Part shown: positions 50,711 to 62,000 of the stretch, one piece after another
Position numbering within the stretch: the stretch's first letter is position 1
How the letters are laid out: each line of letters begins with the position of its first letter
Source of the DNA: Siphonodentalium dalli
Lineage: Eukaryota > Mollusca > Scaphopoda > Gadilida > Siphonodentaliidae
Assembly: GCA_032622095.1 (NCBI GenBank)
Contig: CP136062.1
Span: 2,420,001-2,484,000 of the forward strand
DNA length: 64,000 nt
Reading direction: 5' to 3'
The notes under the pieces: model-generated
The model's input: the letters and a program-made list of their open reading frames with translations, nothing else
Database searches by the model: none
What the model was told of the DNA's origin: nothing
Position numbers and translations under genes: made by a program

Positions 50711-50963
50711 AAATGCTAAAACGGTATACTGAGCGGTATACTGCTATTTAGTGAGAAACGCCTATGAACGGTGTACCTGTCATACACTCAAGAGAGGTGT
50801 ACAGCGGTCTATACCGCAATTTAGCTATACGTGGTCCTGGCGCGATAAAGAACGGTCTTTCGTTATCACCCGTATACTGCACGTTCTCTAGTGTCCGGCT
50901 ACAAAGAGCGCTATAGCCCCCATCGCTAAAGAGCGGTATACCGTTCTGTATCCCCTCCGTTTA
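50709..50963. mobile_element. Foldback-like element with CGGTATAC arms
   Basis: CGGTATACTGCTATTTAG (50733-50751) and CTAAAGAGCGGTATACCG (50926-50943) are inverted. Further short complementary words lie between (AACGGTGTAC, GTGTACAGCGGT, GAACGGTC, CCGTATACTGC). ATTAAAT and ATTTAAT lie just outside. The class is unknown. Confidence 0.5.
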
Positions 50964-52668
50964 TTTAATTGTGTCAGTATTAGTAATTTACTTTGATGGT
51001 TTTTGCCACTGAAGTGCAATGGCATACATACTTTATGTCATTCTAGTAAAAATAGTAATTTAACTATTTATTCATGGGAACCTTTCCTCCCTACAAAATA
51101 TATACCTGCGATATCTAATTATGTCAAACATCTGTTTGTTCAATAATTAATCGAGTAAAATAGTTTGGGCTCAGCATTTGAGTTTATAGGACGGGCGGGT
51201 TAGGGAGCCAACTGGAAACATGCATATCCATTTTATTTTTGTGCGGAATTTTAGATTGGTGATCAAGGACAGATTGTTGTGGAAAAACACATCCATTATA
51301 TGTTAACAGTTTGGTTCCTAGATGAATGCATGCTACAGCCTGTTGTGGGCATATCAATTACACCAATTCACAGGCATACCAATATACTTTCCACTCTGGT
51401 TATTTTTTGGTATTTGTATATGTCTAGGGCTCTAGGCCTCATTTGTGATTTAAATAAAAAGTTAGTGCTACAAAACCTATTAATATACATGTAGTTCTTA
51501 CTTTTACTTTTGATCCTATTCCATAATGTGTGTCATGTTAGGGCAATTAGGTTTTGAAAGTATTGCGCAAGTGAGGGGGGGGGTCATTGGTGTATACATG
51601 GTATGGGAACAAACGCCAAACATTGGAATCGGACATGGCCAATTGTGCCTCCAGATTATCGGAAATCAGTCCGAGACGCCTTTCAGTCGGGGAGCCAATA
51701 AGGTCCACCTGCACCCCCCCCGATGATTACAAATAACCTTATTTTTATTGTTCCCTATGGTATCCAGATAAAGAATCCGGATTTCACCGAAAAATAAAGG
51801 TGGCCGAAACATCGAAATAAAAATAAAAATAATATAGCCGAAACATCGAAATAAAAAAATCAGACATGAGGCAGCAAACTTCTTCAAAATGTTGATGTAA
51901 CCGTGCGCGAGGGGGGGGGGGGGTGTGATTACTAGTACCTCACGAAACTTATTTGGAACAAATAAAACTATCGTCATCAACTTATATTGACATATTTGTG
52001 TGAAGGAGATACCTGTTTTATCAGTAATGTAAATAAACCCCTTAAAATGTATGTAGTACAGACTGACCAACTTGTCAGATCATGGGACGGTGTAGCCAAG
52101 TTTGGCAATTTATGGTAAAAGGTCCACCCAGGCAAATCACATCGACCCATTGTGTTAATTTTGGTATCAACATGAGCGTAAATATATCCCCGACGAATTT
52201 AGTTAATAAAATGCAACATGAGGCAGCAAACTTCGACACAAAATTGATGTAACCGGTTACCGGGGGTGTTTGTTGACATCAGAGTTTCCAAATATCCAAG
52301 CTACAAAAACATGATTTCGCACTATTTAACTTATTGCCGTTGATCGGGGTTAGTCGATTCCTATGAAAAACACTCTATTCAATTTGATTGAGAAGTTGTC
52401 AAAGTTATATACTTGCGTCTTGTATTATTAAAGTAAGAAAAACGTACCGATGTTGAAATGTGCTTTTCTATTTTAAAACAATGTCTCACAAACCGGAAAC
52501 ACAATTCAAAATTCCACTTTCTGTTTAGCCTATCCCTGTCCCTACGGGCGAGTAGCTGGCGTTGGGACAGGTTACCAGTCTAACACAATAGACGTACATA
52601 CTATGTAACATGGTTCCCAGTCACAACTCACAAATGCAATAGGCCTATCACGTGGTTATGTGTGATTG
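50964..52668. other. Anonymous spacer DNA, no gene seen
   Basis: Frames at 51279-51494 and 51526-51726, and the minus frame 51666-52070, show no domain. They recur in spacer 2 only because of the duplication. Minor structure: a GCCGAAACATCGAAATAAAA pair near 51,803/51,836; a direct ATGAGGCAGCAAACTTC pair at ~51,865/52,208; and a hairpin CCTGTCCC...GGGACAGG near 52,540-52,570. Confidence 0.5.
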
Positions 52669-53115
52669 CAAGCCTGCAAATAGGGTGTCTGTCATTTGCA
52701 GAATGAGGTCCCCAGAGGGTGAATTTAGTGACGCTATCCCGCATAGCGGGCTAGCATCACTAAATTCACCCTCTGGGGACTTCATTCTGCTTAGGCCCTC
52801 AACTGCTATGGTAGATCTAGGATCAGATTGAAGTTCCCCAGTTGAAGTTGGCGATGGTCACCCATTGGGCACCTCGATTATGGATTTTACCTTCTGCAAA
52901 TTAGGGGGTATAGAAACTTCCCAGATGAGAAAACGTAACTAAAAACAATGTTCATTTGATACTATAGATACTTCCCAAAAGATTAGGCCTAAGCAGAATG
53001 AGGTATCCAGAGGGTGAATTTGGTGATGCTAGCCCGCTGTGTGGGATAGCATCACTAAATTCACCCTCTGGGGACCTCATTCTGCAAATGACAGACACGC
53101 TATTTTGCAGGCTTG
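52669..53115. mobile_element. hAT-like MITE (family F, long form) with perfect 8-bp TSD
   Basis: TGTGATTG at 52661-52668 and 53116-53123. Ends CAAGCCTGCAAATAGGGTG and CGCTATTTTGCAGGCTTG. The left module has a near-perfect palindrome through CCCGCATAGCGGGC. The centre and right module follow as in 25150-25600. A minus frame at 52952-53224 lies partly inside it and is not a gene. Confidence 0.9.
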
Positions 53116-53340
53116 TGTGATTGAATACAATGTGTTGGCGTATACCCATGAATGGTGTTATACTTAGTGGCAGGTCAAAATAAAGAGAGAGAGAAAGAGA
53201 ATACGCATCGTTTATTGCAACCAATGGAGACGACTAGCACCTCACTCCAGTCAACACAGAGTAGTTTACATTCTATATGGCAAGGAACGTAAGCAGAATA
53301 AAACAGGGTCATCATTTCGTTTCACGTAGAGGCACTGTAA

Positions 53341-53753
53341 CCCTTTCAGTGCCAGGGGCCGATCTCATTTTTTTTTTGGGTTGAATTTGTTTTGGGTATG
53401 CTTAAGCATGCTATAGCGAATTTAAAAACAAACTGGTAAAAACCTTAGGGTCATGTTATAACTCAAAACTATCACCAAGTATTCATAGTAATAATTTTGG
53501 TGCCCATGAAAAACGTAAGATTCCCTGGCACTAAACCTACAAATTAAGTCTGGCAGTGAAAGAGAGTAGAATATAAGAAAAATTATTAAAATTGTAAAAA
53601 ATTGTAAAAAATAATAACAAATGATGAAAAATTGTTAGGCCAATGCATTCTCTTATATATGCGAGGCGTCCTATGGTCGACTCGCATATATAAGAGAATG
53701 CATTGGCCAGGGTATATGGGTTGATACAAAAATCGGACCTGGCACTGAAAGGG
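53341..53753. mobile_element. piggyBac-like MITE (family D)
   Basis: Ends CCCTTTCAGTGCCAGG and CCTGGCACTGAAAGGG are a perfect 16-bp inverted pair. The right flank is TTAA, and the left flank GTAA differs by one base. One core hairpin (53638-53708) is the same as in families C and E, and an AT-rich AAAATTGTAAAAAATTG linker precedes it. Minus frames 53537-53761 and 53671-53865 are artefacts. Confidence 0.8.
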
Positions 53754-54022
53754 TTAAACAAGTGGAAACATTGGAAACAGTAGCATTAGCTATGAAGTTG
53801 AGATAACTGGACGCTATTTTATCTAGTTTTGACAGGCTGACTAAATGGGTTGTGGTGACATGCATTGTGCAAGTTCATTCTACGAGTAACTGGTAGTACC
53901 ATATCTTGCTATTTATTTTCATATTCAATGGTAACATCTGGAAACAAATTGAGACAGTGGTCACGCCATATATATATATATATTTTTTTAATATTTCTTC
54001 TTGGACGACGAGATTCAGAAGC

Positions 54023-54467
54023 AATATCTATATCTACATGTATAATATCTATATCTACATGTATAATATCTATATCTACCTGCATAATATCTATATCTAC
54101 CTGTATAATATCTATATCTACATGTATAATATCTATATCTACATGTATACTATCTATATCTACATGTATAATATCTATATCTACATGTATACTATCTATA
54201 TCTACATGTATACTATCTATATCTACATGTATAATATCTATATCTACATGTATAATATCTATATCTACATGTATAATATATATATCTACATGTATAATAT
54301 CTATATCTACCTGTATAATATCTATATCTACCTGTATAATATCTATATCTACATGTATAATATCTATATCTACATGTATACTATCTATATCTACATGTAT
54401 ACTATCTATATCTACATGTATAATATCTATATCTACATGTATAATTTCTATATCTACATGTATAATT
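54023..54467. repeat. Short hybrid 21-bp satellite array between the spacers
   Basis: About 21 monomers in the same orientation as the array to the left. From the marker CTACCTGCATAAT (54,077) rightward it follows the last ~390 bp of the left array (marker at ~49,035) almost base for base, including the same order of GTATAC variants. One AT-run difference of 2 bp is seen. The first two to three monomers instead resemble the start of the array after spacer 2 (59,068 on). Confidence 0.9.
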
Positions 54468-54640
54468 GCGAATGTCTGTCTGTCAGTGTTGTATAGAACT
54501 TCACAGGGGACCATCTAGAGGGGTATAACATGTGTAACATTTTACGAGAAAGATAATGGCGCGGGTTAGAATTTTCTAAAGTGACGCCGCTGTTGTCAGG
54601 GGCAGAAAGGGGGGAGGGGCCGAAATTTGTTTTGTCGCCG

Positions 54641-55751
54641 ATTTCCACCAAAATTATATATAATCATCCCCATTAAATGAGGAATATAATGGTGTGGTTT
54701 AAACATGTCAAAAGTGGCGCCGTTCGAGTCAGATGTGTGCGGAAGGGGAGAGGGGCACCACAATCGATAACAATAATTTCAGGGCCGATTTAAACCATAT
54801 TAAAATTGATACACATTCTTCTCCATGATACAAGGAATCTTAGTGTGTGATTTAAAGATGCCAAATTGGTTTCGATTGGATGAGAGATTGGAGGGTGGGC
54901 ACTCAATTTTATAAGAATTGGTTTAGCCACCAAACTTATACAAACTCAACCACTTGGTATGAGGAGTCTAATGTTCTGGCTTGAAGCTGTCAAAAGTGGA
55001 TTCATTCGAGTCAGGGGTGCACTGAAATTTGATACACAACATTTTTAGCGCCAATGTCCACCAAATTCATACACATTCTATCCATGATACGAGGAATCTA
55101 ATCGTGTGATTTAAAGACGCCACGTTGGAGCTGTTTGTGTGAGAGATGATATGGGGTGCGTGGGGTTGTCATTACATTTTATAAAAAAATTGATTAGTCG
55201 CCGATTAGCACCAAACTTATAAATAATCATCTCCAGGGTGTCAGGAGTCTAATTGTGTGGTGGGACCATTCGAGTCAGGGGTGCACAAAGGCTGAGAGAG
55301 ATACACAAATTGATAAACAATATGTTTAGCGCCTATTTCCACCAGATTGATAAATATTCTTCTCCGTGATCAAGCTGCAAAACAGAGTTCAGTCCCCTCG
55401 CTAAGCGATGTCTGAACGCTGCCGGATTGTGTATTTTCTTAAATAAATCTAACATTTGTTATTGAAGTGTTTTGCCAGCCACAATTCATCCTGGCTTGAT
55501 CTAGACACATTTCAAATGATTATGGACACTTCAGTTTCTCAGAATAATGCAAATGAATGGTAACCTACAAAAGTCTCAAATAAATAAATGCGACATTTCT
55601 TCACATTACGTGTAGGTGCGGGCAGTGGTAATTCCTGCGTAGGGGACTGAACTCTGCGTGGAGCTTGCTCCGTAATACGAGGAGTCTAATCGTGTGGTTT
55701 AAATACGCCAAATTGGTGTCTTTTGGGTGAGAGATATGGGGGCCTTAAATT
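54641..55751. repeat. Diverged ~135-145-bp tandem repeat, spacer 2
   Basis: Duplicate of 49600-50710 at offset 5,041, with unit order and the interrupting MITE preserved. Confidence 0.7.
55371..55667. mobile_element. MITE in diverged tandem repeat, spacer 2
   Basis: Duplicate of 50330-50626 with the same CTCCGTGAT/CTCCGTAAT flanks. One substitution (CATTGGT to CAGTGGT, near 55,625) separates the copies. It arrived by segmental duplication, not a second transposition. Confidence 0.72.
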
Positions 55752-56004
55752 AAATGCTAAAACGGTATACTGAGCGGTATACTGCTATTTAGTGAGAAAC
55801 GCCTATGAACGGTGTACCTGTCATACACTCAAGAGAGGTGTACAGCGGTCTATACCGCAATTTAGCTATACGTGGTCCTGGCGCGATAAAGAACGGTCTT
55901 TCGTTATCACCCGTATACTGCACGTTCTCTAGTGTCCGGCTACAAAGAGCGCTATAGCCCCCATCGCTAAAGAGCGGTATACCGTTCTGTATCCCCTCCG
56001 TTTA
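55750..56004. mobile_element. CGGTATAC foldback-like element, spacer 2
   Basis: Duplicate of 50709-50963 at offset 5,041, with no differences seen by eye. Confidence 0.5.
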
Positions 56005-57713
56005 TTTAATTGTGTCAGTATTAGTAATTTACTTTGATGGTTTTTGCCACTGAAGTGCAATGGCATACATACTTTATGTCATTCTAGTAAAAATAGTAAT
56101 TTAACTATTTATTCATGGGAACCTTTCCTCCCTACAAAATATATACCTGCGATATCTAATTATGTCAAACATCTGTTTGTTCAATAATTAATCGAGTAAA
56201 ATAGTTTGGGCTCAGCATTTGAGTTTATAGGACGGGCGGGTTAGGGAGCCAACTGGAAACATGCATATCCATTTTATTTTTGTGCGGAATTTTAGATTGG
56301 TGATCAAGGACAGACTGTTGTGGAAAAACACATCCATTATATGTTAACAGTTTGGTTCCTAGATGAATGCATGCTACAGCCTGTTGTGGGCATATCAATT
56401 ACACCAATTCACAGGCATACCAATATACTTTCCACTCTGGTTATTTTTTGGTATTTGTATATGTCTAGGGCTCTAGGCCTCATTTGTGATTTAAATAAAA
56501 AGTTAGTGCTACAAAACCTATTAATATACATGTAGTTCTTACTTTTACTTTTGATCCTATTCCATAATGTGTGTCATGTTAGGGCAATTAGGTTTTGAAA
56601 GTATTGCGCAAGTGGGGGGGGGGGTCATTGGTGTATACATGGTATGGGAACAAACGCCAAACATTGGAATCGGACATGGCCAATTGTGCCTCCAGATTAT
56701 CGGAAATCAGTCCGAGACGCCTTTCAGTCGGGGAGCCAATAAGGTCCACCTGCACCCCCCCCCCCCCGATGATTACAAATAACCTTATTTTTATTGTTCC
56801 CTATGGTATCCAGATAAAGAATCCGGATTTCACCGAAAAATAAAGGTGGCCGAAACATCGAAATAAAAATAAAAATAATATAGCCGAAACATCGAAATAA
56901 AAAAATCAGACATGAGGCAGCAAACTTCTTCAAAATGTTGATGTAACCGTGCGCGAGGGGGGGGGGGGTGTGATTACTAGTACCTCACGAAACTTATTTG
57001 GAACAAATAAAACTATCGTCATCAACTTATATTGACATATTTGTGTGAAGGAGATACCTGTTTTATCAGTAATGTAAATAAACCCCTTAAAATGTATGTA
57101 GTACAGACTGACCAACTTGTCAGATCATGGGACGGTGTAGCCAAGTTTGGCAATTTATGGTAAAAGGTCCACCCAGGCAAATCACATCGACCCATTGTGT
57201 TAATTTTGGTATCAACATGAGCGTAAATATATCCCCGACGAATTTAGTTAATAAAATGCAACATGAGGCAGCAAACTTCGACACAAAATTGATGTAACCG
57301 GTTACCGGGGGTGTTTGTTGACATCAGAGTTTCCAAATATCCAAGCTACAAAAACATGATTTCGCACTATTTAACTTATTGCCGTTGATCGGGGTTAGTC
57401 GATTCCTATGAAAAACACTCTATTCAATTTGATTGAGAAGTTGTCAAAGTTATATACTTGCGTCTTGTATTATTAAAGTAAGAAAAACGTACCGATGTTG
57501 AAATGTGCTTTTCTATTTTAAAACAATGTCTCACAAACCGGAAACACAATTCAAAATTCCACTTTCTGTTTAGCCTATCCCTGTCCCTACGGGCGAGTAG
57601 CTGGCGTTGGGACAGGGTACCAGTCTAACACAATAGACGTACATACTATGTAACATGGTTCCCAGTCACAACTCACAAATGCAATAGGCCTATCACGTGG
57701 TTATGTGTGATTG
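56005..57713. other. Anonymous spacer DNA, copy 2
   Basis: Duplicate of 50964-52668. It contains most of the differences between copies: CAGATTGTTG to CAGACTGTTG, GTGAGGGG to GTGGGGGG, the longer C-run, the shorter G-run and GGTTACC to GGGTACC. These are homopolymer or single-base changes, with no coding signal. Confidence 0.5.
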
Positions 57714-58160
57714 CAAGCCTGCAAATAGGGTGTCTGTCATTTGCAGAATGAGGTCCCCAGAGGGTGAATTTAGTGACGCTATCCCGCATAGCGGGCTAGC
57801 ATCACTAAATTCACCCTCTGGGGACTTCATTCTGCTTAGGCCCTCAACTGCTATGGTAGATCTAGGATCAGATTGAAGTTCCCCAGTTGAAGTTGGCGAT
57901 GGTCACCCATTGGGCACCTCGATTATGGATTTTACCTTCTGCAAATTAGGGGGTATAGAAACTTCCCAGATGAGAAAACGTAACTAAAAACAATGTTCAT
58001 TTGATACTATAGATACTTCCCAAAAGATTAGGCCTAAGCAGAATGAGGTATCCAGAGGGTGAATTTGGTGATGCTAGCCCGCTGTGTGGGATAGCATCAC
58101 TAAATTCACCCTCTGGGGACCTCATTCTGCAAATGACAGACACGCTATTTTGCAGGCTTG
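57714..58160. mobile_element. hAT-like MITE (family F, long form), spacer 2
   Basis: Duplicate of 52669-53115 with the same TGTGATTG target duplication on both sides. Confidence 0.9.
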
Positions 58161-58385
58161 TGTGATTGAATACAATGTGTTGGCGTATACCCATGAATGG
58201 TGTTATACTTAGTGGCAGGTCAAAATAAAGAGAGAGAGAAAGAGAATACGCATCGTTTATTGCAACCAATGGAGACGACTAGCACCTCACTCCAGTCAAC
58301 ACAGAGTAGTTTACATTCTATATGGCAAGGAACGTAAGCAGAATAAAACAGGGTCATCATTTCGTTTCACGTAGAGGCACTGTAA

Positions 58386-58798
58386 CCCTTTCAGTGCCAG
58401 GGGCCGATCTCATTTTTTTTTTGGGTTGAATTTGTTTTGGGTATGCTTAAGCATGCTATAGCGAATTTAAAAACAAACTGGTAAAAACCTTAGGGTCATG
58501 TTATAACTCAAAACTATCACCAAGTATTCATAGTAATAATTTTGGTGCCCATGAAAAACGTAAGATTCCCTGGCACTAAACCTACAAATTAAGTCTGGCA
58601 GTGAAAGAGAGTAGAATATAAGAAAAATTATTAAAATTGTAAAAAATTGTAAAAAATAATAACAAATGATGAAAAATTGTTAGGCCAATGCATTCTCTTA
58701 TATATGCGAGGCGTCCTATGGTCGACTCGCATATATAAGAGAATGCATTGGCCAGGGTATATGGGTTGATACAAAAATCGGACCTGGCACTGAAAGGG
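58386..58798. mobile_element. piggyBac-like MITE (family D), spacer 2
   Basis: Duplicate of 53341-53753 with TTAA on the right (58799-58802) and the same GTAA on the left. The core hairpin is at 58683-58753. Confidence 0.8.
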
Positions 58799-59067
58799 TT
58801 AAACAAGTGGAAACATTGGAAACAGTAGCATTAGCTATGAAGTTGAGATAACTGGACGCTATTTTATCTAGTTTTGACAGGCTGACTAAATGGGTTGTGG
58901 TGACATGCATTGTGCAAGTTCATTCTACGAGTAACTGGTAGTACCATATCTTGCTATTTATTTTCATATTCAATGGTAACATCTGGAAACAAATTGAGAC
59001 AGTGGTCACGCCATATATATATATATATTTTTTTAATATTTCTTCTTGGACGACGAGATTCAGAAGC

Positions 59068-62000
59068 AATATCTATATCTACATGTATAATATCTATATC
59101 TACATGTATAATATCTATATCTACATGTATAATATCTATATCTACATGTATAATATATATATCTACATGTATAATATCTATATCTACATGTATAATATCT
59201 ATATCTACATGTATAATATCTATATCTACATGTATAATATATATATCTACCTGTATAATATCTATATCTACATGTATAATATCTATATATACATGTATAA
59301 TATCTATATCTACCTGTATAATATCTATATCTACATGTATAATATCTATATCTACATGTATAATATCTATATCTACATGTATAATATCTATATCTACATG
59401 TATAATATATATATCTAGATGTATAATATCTATATCTACATGTATAATATCTATATCTACCTGTATAATATCTATATCTACATGTATAATATATATATCT
59501 ACATGTATAATATATATATCTACATGTATAATATATATATCTACCTGTATAATATCTATATCTACCTGTATAATATCTATATCTACATGTATAATATCTA
59601 TATCTACATGTATAATATATATATCTACATGTATAATATCTATATCTACCTGTATAATATCTATATCTACATGTATAATATCTATATCTACATGTATAAT
59701 ATCTATATCTACATGTATAATATCTATATCTACATGTATAATATCTATATCTACATGTATAATATCTATATCTACATGTATAATATCTATATCTACATGT
59801 ATAATATCTATATATACATGTATAATATCTATATCTACCTGTATAATATCTATATCTACATGTATAATATCTATATCTACATGTATAATATCTATATCTA
59901 CATGTATAATATCTATATCTACATGTATAATATATATATCTACATGTATATCTACATGTATAATATCTATATCTACATGTATAATATCTATATCTACATG
60001 TATAATATCTATATCTACATGTATAATATCTATATCTACCTGTATAATATCTATATATACATGTATAATATATATATCTACATGTATAATATCTATATCT
60101 ACCTGTATAATATCTATATCTACATGTATAATATCTATATCTACATGTATAATATCTATATCTACCTGTATAATATCTATATCTACCTGTATAATATCTA
60201 TATATACATGTATAATATCTATATCTACCTGTATAATATCTATATCTACATGTATAATATCTATATCTACATGTATAATATCTATATCTACATGTATAAT
60301 ATCTATATCTACATGTATAATATCTATATCTACATGTATAATATCTATATCTACATGTATAATATCTATATCTACATGTATAATATCTATATCTACCTGT
60401 ATAATATCTATATATACATGTATAATATATATATCTACATGTATAATATCTATATCTACCTGTATAATATCTATATCTACATGTATAATATCTATATCTA
60501 CATGTATAATATCTATATCTACCTGTATAATATATATATCTACCTGTATAATATCTATATATACATGTATAATATCTATATCTACCTGTATAATATCTAT
60601 ATCTACATGTATAATATCTATATCTACATGTATAATATCTATATCTACCTGTATAATATATATATCTACATGTATAATATCTATATCTGCCTGTATAATA
60701 TCTATATCTACCTGTATAATATCTATATCTACATGTATAATATCTATATCTACATGTATAATATATATATCTACCTGTATAATATCTATATCTACCTGTA
60801 TAATATCTATATCTACCTGAATAATATCTATATCTACCTGTATAATATCTATATCTACATGTATAATATCTATATCTACATGTATAATATCTATATATAC
60901 CTGCATAATATCTATATCTACCTGTATAATATATATATCTACATGTATAATATCTATATCTACATGTATAATATCTATATCTACCTGTATAATATCTATA
61001 TCTACATGTATAATATATATATCTACCTGTATAATATCTATATCTACCTGTATAATATCTATATCTACCTGTATAATATCTATATCTACCTGTATAATAT
61101 CTATATCTACATGTATAATATATATATCTACCTGTATAATATCTATATCTACATGTATAATATATATATCTACCTGTATAATATCTATATCTACCTGTAT
61201 AATATCTATATCTACCTGTATAATATCTATATCTACCTGTATAATATCTATATCTACATGTATAATATCTATATATACCTGTATAATATCTATATCTACC
61301 TGTATAATATCTATATCTACATGTATAATATCTATATCTACCTGTATAATATCTATATCTACCTGTATAATATCTATATCTACCTGTATAATATCTATAT
61401 CTACATGTATAATATCTATATCTACCTGTATAATATCTATATCTACATGTATAATATCTATATCTACATGTATAATATCTATATCTACATGTATAATATC
61501 TATATCTACCTGTATAATATCTATATCTACCTGTATAATATCTATATCTACATGTATAATATCTATATCTACCTGTATAATATCTATATCTACCTGTATA
61601 ATATCTATATCTACATGTATAATATCTATATCTACATGTATAATATCTATATCTACCTGTATAATATATATATCTACCTGTATAATATCTATATCTACAT
61701 GTATAATATCTATATCTACCTGTATAATATCTATATCTACATGTATAATATATATATCTACCTGTATAATATCTATATCTACCTGTATAATATCTATATC
61801 TACACGTATAATATCTATATCTACCTGTATAATATCTATATCTACCTGTATAATATCTATATCTACATGTATAATATCTATATCTACCTGTATAATATCT
61901 ATATCTACCTGTATAATATCTATATCTACATGTATAATATATATATCTACATGTATAATATCTATATCTACATGTATAATATCTATATCTACCTGTATAA

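Larger units (their letters stand above)
49427..54022. repeat. Spacer copy 1 of a ~5.04-kb tandem duplication
   Basis: Non-satellite sequence starting GCGAATGTCTGTCTGTCAGT and ending GAGATTCAGAAGC. It recurs at 54,468-59,067 with offset 5,041, rising to 5,045 after a C-run length change (8 versus 13 C at ~51,714/56,755) and a G-run change (13 versus 12 at ~51,911/56,957). By eye I found only four substitutions: near 50,584, 51,274, 51,574 and 52,572. No gene is visible; it holds MITEs and a diverged tandem repeat. Confidence 0.95.
54468..59067. repeat. Spacer copy 2 of the ~5.04-kb tandem duplication
   Basis: Near-identical to 49,427-54,022 and containing the same elements in the same order. 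Like copy 1, no gene is visible. The two copies share even the degenerate GTAA flank of the family D MITE, so the elements were present before duplication. Confidence 0.95.
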
